A DNA stretch of 64,000 bases from Malurus cyaneus samueli (taxonomy: Eukaryota; Chordata; Aves; Passeriformes; Maluridae). Both the position numbers and the translations under genes were made by a program. Below the pieces are notes generated by a model that had not been told where the DNA came from, searched no databases, and saw only the letters and a program-made list of their open reading frames with translations. Shown here one piece after another: positions 51,784 to 64,000 of this stretch. Positions within the stretch are counted from its first letter, which is position 1. Every line of letters starts with the position of its first letter. Where the stretch lies: positions 31,495,439 to 31,559,438 of the forward strand of contig CM019236.1 in assembly GCA_009741485.1 (NCBI GenBank), read 5' to 3'.

Positions 51784-52604
51784 AAAATCCTGCATTTCTT
51801 TCAGTCTGAATTGGTAAAAGCATCAATTGTTTAGGACAAACATAATGGCCCTTAACAAGCCCAAGGCTGTCTTCTCTTGTCTTTTGGTTATGACATTTTC
51901 ATTGTTCCTGTAACTTTTAAAAAGACACAGAATTTTGAGGTTACTGTGATGTGTCCAATATGTCCCTTAAAGGTCCAGCCATGTTTGAAAGACAAAAGAT
52001 CTGAATTAGCTGAAGCGGAGAGGGAAGTATGAGAAATATGTGAAACTGAAAGCTTTAATTGTAAGATTCTGCCACTCCAAACTTTACCAGTCTTGTCATT
52101 CTCTGCTGGGCTCATCCACCCATCAGTGGTGGTAAGCACCAGGTCAAGAGGCAGTGTATTATCACCTTACTAGAGCTGAAGGCTGGTGCAGCAAACTGAT
52201 TCAGAGTGTGTCATTTGTATTACTTGGCGACAGCAAGGGTAAAAAATATTTTCATCACACATGATAGAAGGTAGCATGAGAGTAGCAGCAGCTTATGTCC
52301 TGACAGTGTTCAGCTCATTCCATCTTTGCAGTTCAATGTAAATTCATGAAAGAAAATGACAATCTGGTATTGCTAAAAAACTCCTCCACCTTGGGACTGC
52401 AAACTCTCAACAACTGAGTGTGTTTTCCTTTAAAAAACCTTATTCCTTAATTTGAGATCAATTACTTGGTGATAAAGGGAGGAACCAATAAGTTAGACAA
52501 ACTCTGGGTTTTATTGATATTTTCTAGGGTCTAAGGAGCTTTTTGTCGCTATCTTTGCCTGATTTTTGTTATGACATGGAATCTTGAGCTTTCTCAGGGA
52601 TTCG

Positions 52605-52783
52605 TTTCCCTTCCCTTCCCTTCCCTCTTCCCTTCTTCCCTTCCCTTCCCTTCCCTTCCCTTCCTTCCCTTCCCTTCCCTTCCCTTCCTTCCCTTCCTCC
52701 TCTCCCTTCCCTTCCCTTCCCTTCCCTTCCCTTCCCTTCCCTTCCTCCCTCCCTTCCCTTCCCTTCCTTCCCTTCCCTCCCCC
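52605..52783. repeat. (TTCCC)n pentanucleotide array, about 180 bp
   Basis: The array is almost pure TTCCC with interruptions (TTCC, CTCC, CTTC). The plus strand is all pyrimidine and the minus strand all purine over the whole length, so it can adopt triplex or slipped structures, and the minus strand has many GGG runs. Open frames of FPSLP repeats across it are repeat artefacts. Confidence 0.95.
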
Positions 52784-55696
52784 TATCTTTTACATAAATA
52801 TTTCCCTTTTGGTTTTCATGCCTCCTACAAGGCTTAATGTTTCAACCATTTATGTGGCCCTTTGTTTTTAAAATAAACACATACACATCTCCATGAGTAA
52901 GTGAGGGAGATGGCAGAACCATCAGAAGAGCAGGAGGCTTCATTTGTTTTGAATAAACCTCATAATTGCAGATGTTGTCAGGAATTACACAAGTCTTTGG
53001 AAGCATCTCTTCTCTGGTCCGAAATGCCTCCTGACCAGGGTGTCATCTTCCTTTTGCAACCTCTGTCACCTTGCTTTTGTGCTGTGATCTCCTCCAAAGA
53101 CCTGTCCTAGGGCTGAGGACCTCATTAAAATCCATGCTGATGTAACAATATCTTCTAGCGCAGACTTTCAGAAGCAGGGTTTCTAAACCGAGATGGTGTT
53201 TTGTAAGGGGACTCACTGTTGAACGTTGTGATCTCTATGGAGGGTTAGGTTAGGAGGGTGAATGTATGAAGTTTAAGGTCAGTTTACTGGAAAGGTGAAT
53301 GGAAATATAAATTTCCTCCATTTAAACATTTTCCTCCTTGGGAGACACAGTGAAGCTTGCAGTGTCAGGCATTAGCTGGCCATTTTTTCTTAAGCTGATA
53401 AGCACAGCACAACCAGCACATACATTCATTTCTCACCACTTAGAAAGCACTTGGCATGCAATCCCTCATCACAGAATACAATTCTGCTTTTCTCTTCTCT
53501 CCTTTCTGTGTGCTTTGGGGGCTTTTTCCCTGCCCACAATTCTTGCTACGTGGAAGAAAAACTCGAAGTCGTCATGTGCAAGATGCACTTTTGAACCCAT
53601 GCTGTTGGATGGCTTCCTAATTCTGAAAAGTGATTTCACCCATCCTGCATCTGAACCAGTCCTAGCCTTAAAAACCCTTCTGAGTCAGTAAGGCGACAAC
53701 TCTGAGGCTGAGCCAGCTTGGACTTGCTCTGTATTGGATCACCCATGCCTGGTGTTTACACCAGCACGGCAGGACTTAAATACAACAAAATGTTCAGTCT
53801 GTGAGAGCAAGAAAGAAAACGCTTGTATTCACATTGCTCTCCTGGTGTGTATTTTCAAATGGGTAAGAGGAGTGAGAGATAGGACTGATCTGAGTTTTAT
53901 GAGGCCCTGTCATAAAATGTTACAGGGAGCTCAGTGTGCACCACGTTGAAGTGATACGGTGTCAGCTCCATCCTCTGCCAGCAAACCCCCTTTCCTGCCC
54001 CTCCAGCTGGCTGCTACCCTTCTATGAGAAGAAATGAGCTCACGTTTGGCACATTTCTCCTGGGATACAACTTCCAGTCCAGGTTTAGGAATGGCTGTTT
54101 ATCTCCTAATGTCCTGAGATGCCTGTTAATCGATTCTTCCCTGTATTGTTGCAGTCTAGAAGCTGTGTCTCCCATATACACACATATATAATTTGCTTCA
54201 AGGCAGTAGGAATCCCTTGGCACTGCGAGGACCACACTGGCAATGTTCTTCTCTGACTGAGATGAATTGATGCATGGAGACAATGACATGAGATGGTGCC
54301 ACTATGTGCAACACTGAGAATACAGACAATGTTTTCAGGACATTCACACACACACGTTCAGTGTGACGCTTCTTCCTATTACTTGTGCAGTAGCCATATC
54401 AGATCATGGTTAGGAAGGGAGATGAGGTTATTTTCCCAGCAAGAAACCACACCTTTGCTTTCCTGTGCAAAAGAAAAATATATTATAATTTATCTTTTTT
54501 CTGTCCCCTTAGCAATGAGCCTGTCTTGGATGACTGTGCTGTTAAGAATAAGAAAAGATTACAAGCACAGAAAAAGACTACTAACGCAGGAAATATTTGC
54601 AAATTTCCCTTAACGAGCTAGCTGCATCTGTGTCAGAAGTTTTCCTTTAGGGTAAAGAAAACCACCTATTGCTCATTTCCTTTTGTTCATGTAGTACAGA
54701 ATAAGCTTTGGAAAACTGCAAGAGTATCTTGGTGAGATTTCCTTTTCAATCCTCATCATGGTGTCTTCCCCTGTTTCTTTAAGTATAGATAGATTTGGGC
54801 AAGAAGAAAGAGTAAATTAAAAACTTCCCAGAAGATATTTTTATTTTTTGTTCATTCCTTTTTAAGGGACTGAAATAATAATTCGCCCATTTATCTACAC
54901 TAACAAAGTCTGTGAGTATAATTACCTAAATCAGAATTTTATGCTCAATGCCTGTGCTCCTTCCTTGGGGTTTGGAGATGCTCAGATCAAGGGCTCCCTG
55001 TGGCAGGGATTTTCCGTAGGGAATACTCTCTGATCCCCTCAGGCCTTCTGCTTTGACTTGCAAGTGAAAAGGAGACAGAAATTCCTATATTATCCAGAGC
55101 TGTGAAACCTGCGAGTGGGTTGGTACTGATCTGGTCAGAGCTGCATCCCCAGGAGGAGGGAGCTGCTGCCTCCTACTGGATAGACAATGTTCAAGGAATA
55201 GCCTCTTCACCTCAAGATATCTTATGCTCATTGCAACTACTTTTCTTTCCAGGTTGATTGCCAAGAAAACTATTTGTTTGAACTGTTCTGTGGTCATCCT
55301 TTTGACCTGACCATATGGAAGAGCATGGCAGTTAATCATGTCAGCAGTGTTTCTGTGTGTGTCTCAGCATCTCAGGTGCAGTAAAGAATTGGAAACAATC
55401 TTTCCATCTTTTAGGTTCTGTGACAACAGAACTTCCGTTACTTTGGTAAGCATGTCAGGTGGACAGCTTTTTCTGGTTTTTGTGGAAGGTAGCCTGTGGC
55501 AGGTCTGGGTGCAGAAGTCCTTTTTTTGTTTACATTGGATCAGGCAAGACAAGGGAAGCAAGTATTTATCTACAGCTGAAGCATTCGTCTACCTGACCCT
55601 GAACTGAATTTGGGAAAGAAGAATAGTTGAATGCATTTCCTAAGGCTGACTTGGACTCTGGTTCATGAGTGCCTTAAATGGAAAGATAATCTTCTT

Positions 55697-55977
55697 GGAG
55701 CTGAAACAGCTATTTCATGGAAATCCTAGTGCCTCAAATGATCATGTCCTCGAAGTATAAGTTTCATAATTCACGTCTTCTTTGTGGGAAAGAAATAGTG
55801 TTGAAGGGGTGTTTTCTTTTCTATGGGTAGGTGAACTGGAGGGGTGGGGACCGCTGGTGTACGGGGAATGAGGTGCGCCGCGGGGGGAAGGGGAGGCGGG
55901 TGGAGAATGATGGGGTGCCTAGTCTGCTGCCGGGAGCTGACAGAACAGGCTATGTCATGGGAAATGCCTAGTGCCTC
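55697..55977 (+). repeat. imperfect direct repeat flanking a G-rich segment
   Basis: GGAGCTGAAACAGCTATTTC, ATGG and CCTAGTGCCTC at 55,697-55,735 recur in altered form (GGAGCTGACAGAACAGGCTA, then TGTCATGGGAAATGCCTAG) at 55,933-55,977. Between them is an isolated G-rich segment at about 55,838-55,920 with CpGs (GGTGCGCCGCGGGGGGAAGG). The differences are mostly small insertions, like those in the 37-45 kb block, which suggests noisy gap-fill sequence; a real old duplication is the alternative. Confidence 0.5.
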
Positions 55978-58900
55978 AGAACAGGACATCATGCTGCCTC
56001 AGAAGGATTAAAGATTACTTTCATAAGCCATTCGTCGGGTTATGGTAAAGGTTATTCTGAGAAGAAGTAAGATCGCTTTCGGTCATACAGTACCATTTTA
56101 AATTAATGTTTGCAATGTTTGCCTAGATAAATTAAACTTTTCTTGATGGCATTGCCAAGACGGATGTGTCAGAATATTTTACTTATGAAGTCTTCAAATA
56201 CTCACTTAGAAAGTTTCGCAGTAGTCAGAAATGGATTCTTCCTGATTGAACATATTTTTTGACAGAAATTAACCAATATTAATTCAATAGGCTGTGAATT
56301 TTTTCTGCCTCACCTTTTTTCAAGTCAGACAGTTTCCAGACAGGTTCCTATGTGAGCTTTAGTTCACAGCTCTTAGCTTGGATGGCATGCAACAAAGATA
56401 CATAACATTGTACAAATTAAATCTTACACAGCCATACTTTTGCATTGGTTGAAGCTGTTGAAAAATGTAGCATTAACCAAGAGTGAGGTGGCTGGCGCTT
56501 GTGCTTCCCACGTGTTACACACCTAGGGAAGTGCTGAGAGCATTTCTTCCCTGGTTCACTGCAAGACAGCATTTCAGTACTGTGTTAAAGTGATATCTAA
56601 TATCAGTGACAAACTAACATCAGGGGGATGATCAGGATTACCTCAATGAAAGGTAATGTGTGGCTTGGCAAGATTCACACTAGGATGCACTTCGAACTGA
56701 TCTGAACGAGAGGCTGAGCAAGAAGGACCATTATATAGGAAAACACAATGGGTTTCTGTCCCTGATACATAATTTTTACAGTAGCTAAGAACAATTTAGG
56801 GCAGTGTGTCTCAGAAGAGCCTTGATATTGTCACTGACACTTCATCATACCCTAAACAGTGGGGATATGATAAGAACCAGATGATCAGAATTTCTTAACC
56901 GAAAACTCAGTGGTCATATTATCTAGAAATAACTGGCCTAAGTTCGGTATCAGTGCTTTAGTTCCAACAAGAGTTTAACTGCATTTTCGCCCTCTGTACA
57001 CGCTGGAGTGTTTGAAAAAAAGGACTTCAGCCAACGTTTATACTGAGATAGGAGGAAGACCTAGAATCCTCAGAACCAGGGGAGAAATAAACAACATGAT
57101 CGCATTTATATGCACACTCTTCTGTTGTGATACTGACAAATAGTCTGGATTCTGATAGATAGCACTGTTCCAAATGATTTTTTTTTAAGTTCAATTCAGT
57201 ATGCAATTAAAGATTTATTGTCTCAAGGACTGAACTTCTTTTTAATTAGCCTCAGGACAGGGACAGAGGATTTTGGTAACTCTTCATTTTTCCCCTTCTG
57301 TTGCACCCACATACGTGTATACACACGCTTTTAGAATAAACCGATCTTAAATCAGGGATGCGCTCCTGATGTCCAGGTAGCTGTTGTGAATTTACAGGAT
57401 GTGTAGACATTTGTATTCCAGACTAGTCTGAATGATTTTACATACTGTGTGTAGGGAAAACAGGAGGAAATACCCCTGAATATAACATGAATGCGCTGAA
57501 ACTCTTTGTAAATTCAGAAGTTCCTCATTAAAGATGAAGCTGGATTACTTTGCAAGAATCAGATTGGATACCTAGCCTCTTGTTAGTATTATTTGATTAT
57601 GTCCTTTGTATTATGAAAAGTCCTTCATTGACTTGTACTTTAATCTTTTTCTTTATTTTTTTACTTCTGTAAGCATCTTCACCTGAGTACCCTATTTACT
57701 GAACTGTGATTATTCATTTTTTACATGTGATACTTTTTGCTTTCTGGTCCATAGCACAAGGTGTTCTTCCTCTCTCTCTTTTAAGGAAAGACTTGGGGAG
57801 ATCTCTTGCCCATTCCCACTGGAGCTGAGATGCAGGTGATAGATGCAGGATCACGAGTCAGATTAAGGCATTGTATATTAAAAAAAAATATGGGATATAA
57901 GGAAAATTGGTTTTGAGCAATACTAGCAGATTTATTGTTTTAATGTCATATGATAAGCAAATTGCTTAAGGGTGACATTTTCCGACTTGTTGCTTTTCGT
58001 AGACATGCCTGAGTTTTGTCTGGATAAGCAATGAGTATTTACTGGGAAGCTCAGGCTGAGCTCCACCTGGAATGAGCAGAAGGGGTAAGGAAGGGCCTCT
58101 GGTAACAGCAACAGGGCAGAATGACCTTCGATATGGCATTTGCTTCTTAAGTATATCACTGGCATTTTGAGAACCATCAATCTGGTAGTACCTCTGCAGA
58201 GGTAACAGGACTTATTTCTTAATGATGGAAGTGTTACTTAAAGAAGGCTTTAAGTTGTGCCAGCTTCACTCTTTCCAGCCTTAAGGGCATATACAATTGT
58301 CCCTCCTCTTTTTTCCCCCTGTTTTTGTTCCTTTTCTTTACTCTGCATGACAGACTTTAGGGCTTTAAGCTCAACTACCAAAGTTCTTGCACTGAAAATG
58401 CTCTCAACTGCTACTTCCATTGATAAGATCTTCAGTTTAAGTTCATTTGTTGAAAGTTGATAGCAATTATTACTTTACCAGTGTAAATACTTTAGAAAAT
58501 CTTCACTAAACAATGAGTTCTTTAGCTAATATATTGTCATAGATATATATATACATAATATCTTTTGAAGGTTGGCTATACCATATGGACAGTTGCCTTC
58601 AGATTTTAAAGATTACTTTTCAAGGTATTGCTAGACATTCAAGCTCATTCTGTAAACCATTGTAAGTTCACAGAAGAGAAAAACACTCTACTCTTCAACA
58701 TTTAAACATGAATGGAAGTTGGAAATGAATCATGATCTCAATTGCACTTGTTAAAAGAAAACTTGGAACTTGTTCCAGCTTGAGATCACAAGTTTTTTGG
58801 GAATTATAGGTCTATGTAAACAAATTTTTGGAATGCAACGTAATAGGCTCACAGATACTCCTCTGGGTGGGAATTATCAATTTATGTCAGACAAAACTGG

Positions 58901-59689
58901 ACAATAGAATGTCTAGTTTGCTGAGCTTTTACTTCTATTGGTTGACATAAGAGTGCTTGGTTCACATCGACTTATCCTATAGCAACCTTATGTTGGGATA
59001 TTTATTTGCTTTCAAGCCTAGGGTGTTATGATCAGGTTCAGGCAAGTTTCAAGATACTTTTTCCATATAAAGTTGGAAAGTACATGGACATGTATTTCTA
59101 TTTTGAGCAATTCAAATCAAATCTCAACTGTCTACATTTCATTTTAGATTAACTAATAGTCATTCAAAAAATCATCATGCTGACAGTAGCCTCGTAAATT
59201 GTTTGTGTCTTCTGCTAATCCCAAATGTAATCTGGGGACTGGTCACATCTAGTCATAGTCAAATTTGATCACTTATGAACTTTAGGTATTTACATTACCC
59301 TTGCAATTATTTTTTTGATTTTTTTTTTTGTATTTAATAAAGGTTAAGATAAAATGAGAGTATGCACATATTGTATGTAATTCATTAGGTACACTTCTTA
59401 TTATCTCATAGGTGAAATTAATTTTTCATTTTCTACTCAATGGATTAACAATAATCAAGGCTGTGAGTATATTTCATGTATTTTATTACTAAACTTCTTT
59501 CACACGCTTATGAAGGTAAATTATTTCAGTTGTATATCTCTGTGTCTCAAATAATCCCTTATTATTTCCATCAACAAGAGGTCCTGATGATAACCCAATA
59601 ATCTCCAGGAGGCAAGGGTGGGTTCGATCCTTGCTCTGCTCTGCAATGGCTGGCTTCACCTCGAGTGCTGAGGACTGCCAACACAAAAA

Positions 59690-60142
59690 GACACTGAACT
59701 GGTAAGTTCCAAAAGAAGCTACAAAGATGATGACAGTGATCTGGAAGGGAAACCTTGTGTGAAGTGCTGGGTCACCCTAACGGTCTGATATCAAGCCTGA
59801 AAGACTGAGGGAGGCTCTCTGGGGTCTGCAAACATTCCCTCCATGAGGGTAGAGGAGAGGCAGGCAGTGAATCTCCTGTCAGTGTACCAGTGGCAGCTTC
59901 AAAAATGGCATAAAGCTTAGGAGAGGACAGTGTTGCATATCAGGAAAAGCTTTTACCTGGAGAGGTGGCGAACATGAACACCTTCCCAGAAATGGCCACA
60001 GTACAAGCCTGACGAGCTCAAGAATGTATTGGGCAATGCTCTCAGGCACATGGTGTCTGATTCTTGGGGTTCCTGGCAGACCAGGAGCTGGACTTGATGA
60101 TCACTGATTGGTCCCTTCAACTCATATATTCTATGATGCTCT
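59690..60142 (+). mobile_element. CR1: old CR1 LINE 3' fragment
   Basis: The order of pieces follows a CR1 3' end: AAAAGCTTTTACCTGGAGAG (the usual family text is a TTTTT-rich ACTGAGAG segment), CTTGATGATCACTGATTGGT, CCCTTCAACTC, and a final TATTCTATGATGCTCT. The body is much diverged, with stops in all frames, and the 5' boundary is only approximate. It lies inside the presumed intron. Confidence 0.7.
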
Positions 60143-61287
60143 AGAAAGCTGAAGGTTAATTCCCAGTAAATGAGCCAGCAGTGATGCCCCTCTGCTGATC
60201 GTTTCTCCTTTTAAGCCTGTACCTTTAAGCTCCCTCATTACTTATTTTGCCTTCTAATTATTTTAGATGCAGTTAGAAAACTATTCATGTGCTCGGCTCA
60301 GTAACTAGACAGCTTTGAAGGAGAGCACTGCCTTCCCATCAACAACAGGCATTTATTCGGGTTCACCTTTGGCCAAGGTGTGTCAGTTTTTCCAGCCAAC
60401 ATATTGCCCACTCAATATCAGAATATTGGTCCATACAAATCTAGTTTCTGAGGCCCTATATCTGAATAAATGAAAATGACATGCTGAATACAGGTAAATG
60501 ACTGCTATTAATTTGATGCAAAGTACTGCTGTAGACTTGTGAATAACCTCGCAGAGCTGAAGCTGAATTGTCCATGAAGCCTGTTTGTGCACAGCCAGGG
60601 CATTACATACAGTGTCTGGTCTGTGCCTGCGACACTGGCAATTCCTGTCTTCAAGAAATTGCCTTTTCTTTTTTAAGCTAAGCAAACTAAAAAAAAAAAA
60701 GGGGGGGGGATGTGGAAACAGTTAAAGAGGAATGTTGCCACTTTCATTTTTGACAGAGAAGACAAATGATAGTTCCAATTCCTATGGTGGTGCATGAAAG
60801 CAATTATTATTTAATGCCTCTGTAGCACACCCTTTAAAACTCACATATAGTTTGTGTTGAGGGGTTTTTTTTTAGGGCATTTTGGAAGGCACCGTCAATA
60901 TACCTTTTCACATGGTCTCTTACATAGCCACAAAATTTCAGAGCAAAAATTCATAATGTCTATAATACTGCAAGTTGCTTAATCAGAAAAAAAAAAAATC
61001 TCTTTTTTGTTTCTCACTATTGTTCAAAGAGCTCTTGGAGCAGTTCTCCTAGCCTCAAACTGAGACAAGAGTGTGCTATTCAAAGATGAAGTGAATTCTT
61101 AACCACTTCATTATTAAGGAACTGTTGTCAACCAGGTAGACATACCAGAAGAAACAGATTTATTCCAATTTATTGCGGAGTGGCGTTCAATAACCAGGCT
61201 GGTAATTCCAGGAAACGACAAGGTAAGCTAGCAACAATATTCTGACCTAAATATTTTTCCTGATTTTCTTCCTTCTCCTCTCCTCAG
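60143..61287. other. non-coding intronic or intergenic DNA
   Basis: No gene is seen. It contains a run of 12 A and 9 G at 60,689-60,709 and another A run at about 60,988-60,999. A donor-like AAG/GTAAGC at 61,220-61,225 has no clear exon before it. The last 45 bases form a strong splice acceptor for the segment that follows. Confidence 0.5.
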
Positions 61288-61416
61288 AGCTCCAGACAGC
61301 TCGCTCGAGAAACCGAGACTCCCTGTGGGAGGCTGAGGTCTCATTTACAGCGCATGTTTCACGCACTTGTGGAGGGGCCTCGCTATTCACTGAGACGCTG
61401 CCTCTTGAGCAGCAAA
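61288..61416 (+). CDS. candidate internal exon, 129 nt, phase 0
   Basis: Upstream are a branch-like TTCTGAC (A at 61,245) and an almost unbroken pyrimidine tract ending CTCCTCTCCTCAG, close to an ideal 3' splice site. The next 129 bases (43 codons) are open in the frame starting at 61,288 (SSRQLARETETPCGRLRSHL, then QRMFHALVEGPRYSLRR) and end before GTAAAG, a fair donor; the frame stays open to TGA at 61,495. The phase agrees with exon 1, and CpG content is higher than around it. Another frame is also open (LQTARSRNRDSLWEAEVSF), so the coding frame is not proven. No domain is recognised. A conserved enhancer or non-coding exon is equally possible. Confidence 0.3.
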
Positions 61417-64000
61417 GTAAAGTGGCTGAATGATTTTTACTTTACTGATGCGAAAATTTCAACATTACTCATGATGTGTCAGACCATAAGAAGCTGACCA
61501 ATGGACATTGACCTCATCGAAATTGTCATCACCAGTGGCAAAATTGGGGATGACTCGGTTTTGTTTTTTTAAATTCAGGCAAGCAGCCAAATGCTTATAC
61601 GACATACCCTTAAAAATATAGCAAAGAACCCATGGGAGATGAAAGAGGTGGTTCTGGGCAGTTTACAGCTGCCAGACTCCTGAAACTGAAACTTGCCTGC
61701 AAGCTTTCACCATGTTATGCAGTAAAGCTGTCATTTGTTCATACCAATTCAGATAATACTACGTAATGTTTAACCCTCCAGCTCAGCCACATAGACTTTA
61801 AAGCATCACATTGATCAATATGGGCATCCTGAGCTACATTTAAGAAACTGATTACAATTCTCGGGAGGGATTACAAATTAAATTCAGTTGGAGTCCTCAA
61901 TTAGTGGCTCAAACCCCCCCCACAGAAGCGAAATGTTCTGGACAAAGGGGAATTCTGGGTACCCAGTCAGGCAATCTGAGAGATTTATCTCTTACCTTGT
62001 TACTAGCTTGCAATGGAATGAACAGTCATCTTGACCTTTTTTCCACTGTATAGTGTATGTGTATTTACCTGACAAATATTCTAGCAAAATATATATTTCG
62101 GTATCTACTTTAGGAAAAAAAATGCAGTTGAACAATGGTGAACATGGTATATGTGGATAACATATTAACAGATTTCTGGAAAAGGCTAGAAGGGAAACTC
62201 CAGACCCCAAACTTATAACTTAGTATGCCATCTCATGATACTTATATATCTGTAGATATAAAAAACATCTATCACATTTCCAATCCTGCAATTTTCTTTC
62301 ATATTTATTCATAATGCTATATAAAAACTTTATGTTAACTATAACGGAAACAGTGGCATGCAGAAATCCAATAATTCCTCTCGACATTATATTGTCAGTG
62401 TTGTTTGTGGACACGAGAAACCAGCATAAAGCATGAAACATAACAACCAGCATAGGATATTGTGTATTTTAGTTTTCCTGAACGTTGTTCTCCTAGATTG
62501 CGCTCAATAGTTTTGAGGGTGACTCTGTTGCAAAACGTCTCTGGAAGGGAAAGATGGGCAAAGGGATCTCGTTGAAATGGGGAGAAAACAATGTTTTGCA
62601 TATTCCGCTTAGATAAAGAAAAAAGATTGGTTTTACATGTGGGCCACGTCTTTTAATATCTTGTTATTCATAGCAATATGTGTTCTGAATTCACCTCAAT
62701 CTGAAATTTCAGGGAGGAACTTAATATTAATCACGTATATAATTGTCCATATTAAAAAAAAAAAAAAGTGACATTCAGTATGTTGCTTTCATGAAACATG
62801 TAACCAGTCTGTTCATAGATCTGAGAATCTAGCAATAGGGGCTTTCTCTGCTCCCAATCAGAAACTGTCCATGGTAGGTTATAGAGGCAAATTCAATTGA
62901 AGTTCTGAGTAATAGCACTTCATCATGAGTCTTCTGTAGTGTATCTTGATTGAGTATAAACTATTTCTTCTGACTATTCTGATATAGTGCCTGTTCAGCA
63001 TGGTCCTGAAGTTTACACACCATTAAAAGAATAACCCTGAATAAACACACATGATTAAGTTTCCATACCCTGCCTTCGGTTACCCTATCAGGACATAAAG
63101 CAATGCCTTCCCTGCCGCTAAGAGAGAACCAACCACAAACATACAAACCCATTCAGACATGAAAACCTCCGCTTCGGATGGGAGCAGAGTGTTAATTAAG
63201 GTTAATTGCTTTTGGTAGCAGTAAGCAATAAATCATCATAGTAAGGTATTGTCCTGGATAGAGTCCTATCATATGTGATAGTTTTCTTTTTCGTGGTCTA
63301 TATTGCAATTCTTAATTAAGAGCTTTAAATGATGAAATTTTTCCTGCTAGCAAGCATTTTCAAGCTATGTTAGTCAGAAAAGCGGTAAAGAAAGATTATC
63401 CAAGGTTTTCAAATAACCTGTACATAGAGTATTTTCAATCATGGCAAAACGCAAAGACCAACGTCATCTCTGGAGAGACAATTTTCTTGGTCAGTACAGT
63501 TTTCCTCATGTATTATTGTGTGTAATTTCACTGCCAGCATGAACGGAAGTTACTAGATGTTTCTGTCAAATTAAAAACTGCACACATTTATTGTTTTTGG
63601 AATAACATTAGATTTAAAATATTTTGATCCTGGAAGGAATGTTCATGTGCACTTTTGTCTATTATAGCACTGTATGAAGGTGACTAATTGCAGAACCACG
63701 ATGAACAGGGAGCCCAGTGATGGCTTGAAAGAATCAAAGATTAATTGCCATTCCTAAACCACCTTAATATGTATAGCTAACAAGGAAACCAGCTTTCTTT
63801 TCCCAGCTTTGTTTTGCCAAAGTTATGTTAGTGCTGTGTTGTTTGTTCTTGGGAAATGTTTTGCTGTTTAGGCCCTTCACAGCTTGATGAGAATGGAAGT
63901 GTATGAAAAATTCGTATTCTAGTGTTTAAATTGCAAAACATTCCAGGATAGGGGCTGTTTAACAGAAATTTCTTAGGAAAACATTGCGTTGCTGATTATG
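61417..64000. other. non-coding DNA to the window end
   Basis: AT-rich with no recognised gene or transposon. It includes a run of 14 A at 62,754-62,767. Short minus-strand open frames near 62.0-62.6 kb have no splice framing or domain signal. Confidence 0.5.

Larger units (their letters stand above)
46198..59689. other. probable first intron, non-coding with small repeats
   Basis: The stretch begins at the GTAAAT donor. No exon-like segment with convincing acceptor, open frame and donor was found in this part. It contains several microsatellites listed separately and a probable local duplication near 55.7-56.0 kb. The rest is ordinary AT-rich sequence. Confidence 0.55.

Noticed and set aside
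52571..52871. Open frames rich in F, P, S and L
   Set aside because: They are produced by the TTCCC array in different frames; pentamer repeats avoid stops.
1..64000. tRNA, rRNA, CRISPR array, microRNA or prokaryotic-style operons
   Set aside because: None was seen: no cloverleaf or rRNA-like segment, no regularly spaced repeats with unique spacers, no clustered coding frames. Small RNA hairpins cannot be excluded without folding calculations.

Overview
This window is vertebrate nuclear DNA and almost certainly avian. The evidence is decayed CR1 LINE copies with the bird-type 3' end (degenerate ATTCTATGA units), a retroviral-type LTR, AT-rich sequence with no long open frames, a CpG island joined to a signal-peptide first exon with a good splice donor, and two runs of N. 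Nothing looks prokaryotic: there are no operons, ribosome binding sites or long coding frames.

Layout. 1-10.1 kb is non-coding with only small local repeats. 10.1-11.4 kb is an LTR-like element on the minus strand with matching TGT...ACA ends. 11.4-18.4 kb is non-coding and holds a short CR1 tail. 18.46-20.97 kb is the longest repeat, a broken CR1 on the plus strand with remains of the endonuclease and reverse transcriptase and an intact 3' end. A 704-base N gap lies at 23,154-23,857. 27.4-45.2 kb is dominated by one sequence present two to three times: a fairly clean copy (27,393-32,973), a partial second copy joined directly after it (about 32,976-34,954) that runs on into 37,046, a gap of exactly 25 N, and an indel-ridden copy of the whole unit (37,082-45,240). 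I read this mainly as an assembly or gap-filling artefact and not as biology. The single-copy path would be about 27.39-32.97, then 34.95-37.05, then 45.24 kb.

The only convincing gene signal starts just after that block. A CpG island at about 45.6-46.2 kb has two inverted CCAAT boxes and a pyrimidine tract. It leads to two upstream mini-ORFs and a start codon in strong context at 46,141. The first coding exon (46,141-46,197, 19 codons) encodes a hydrophobic leader and ends at a GTAAAT donor in phase 0. The gene therefore runs on the plus strand, and the rest of the window would be its first intron(s). I do not recognise the protein. One exon-like segment downstream (61,288-61,416, phase 0) has a very good acceptor and could belong to it, but this is unproven.

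The intron side (46.2-64 kb) holds a TTCCC pentamer array, a five-copy 10-bp repeat, other microsatellites, a probable small noisy duplication at 55.7-56.0 kb and one old CR1 fragment at 59.7-60.1 kb. I found no tRNA, rRNA, CRISPR or credible new molecular system. The observations most worth following up are the false-duplication structure and the unidentified promoter with its first exon.
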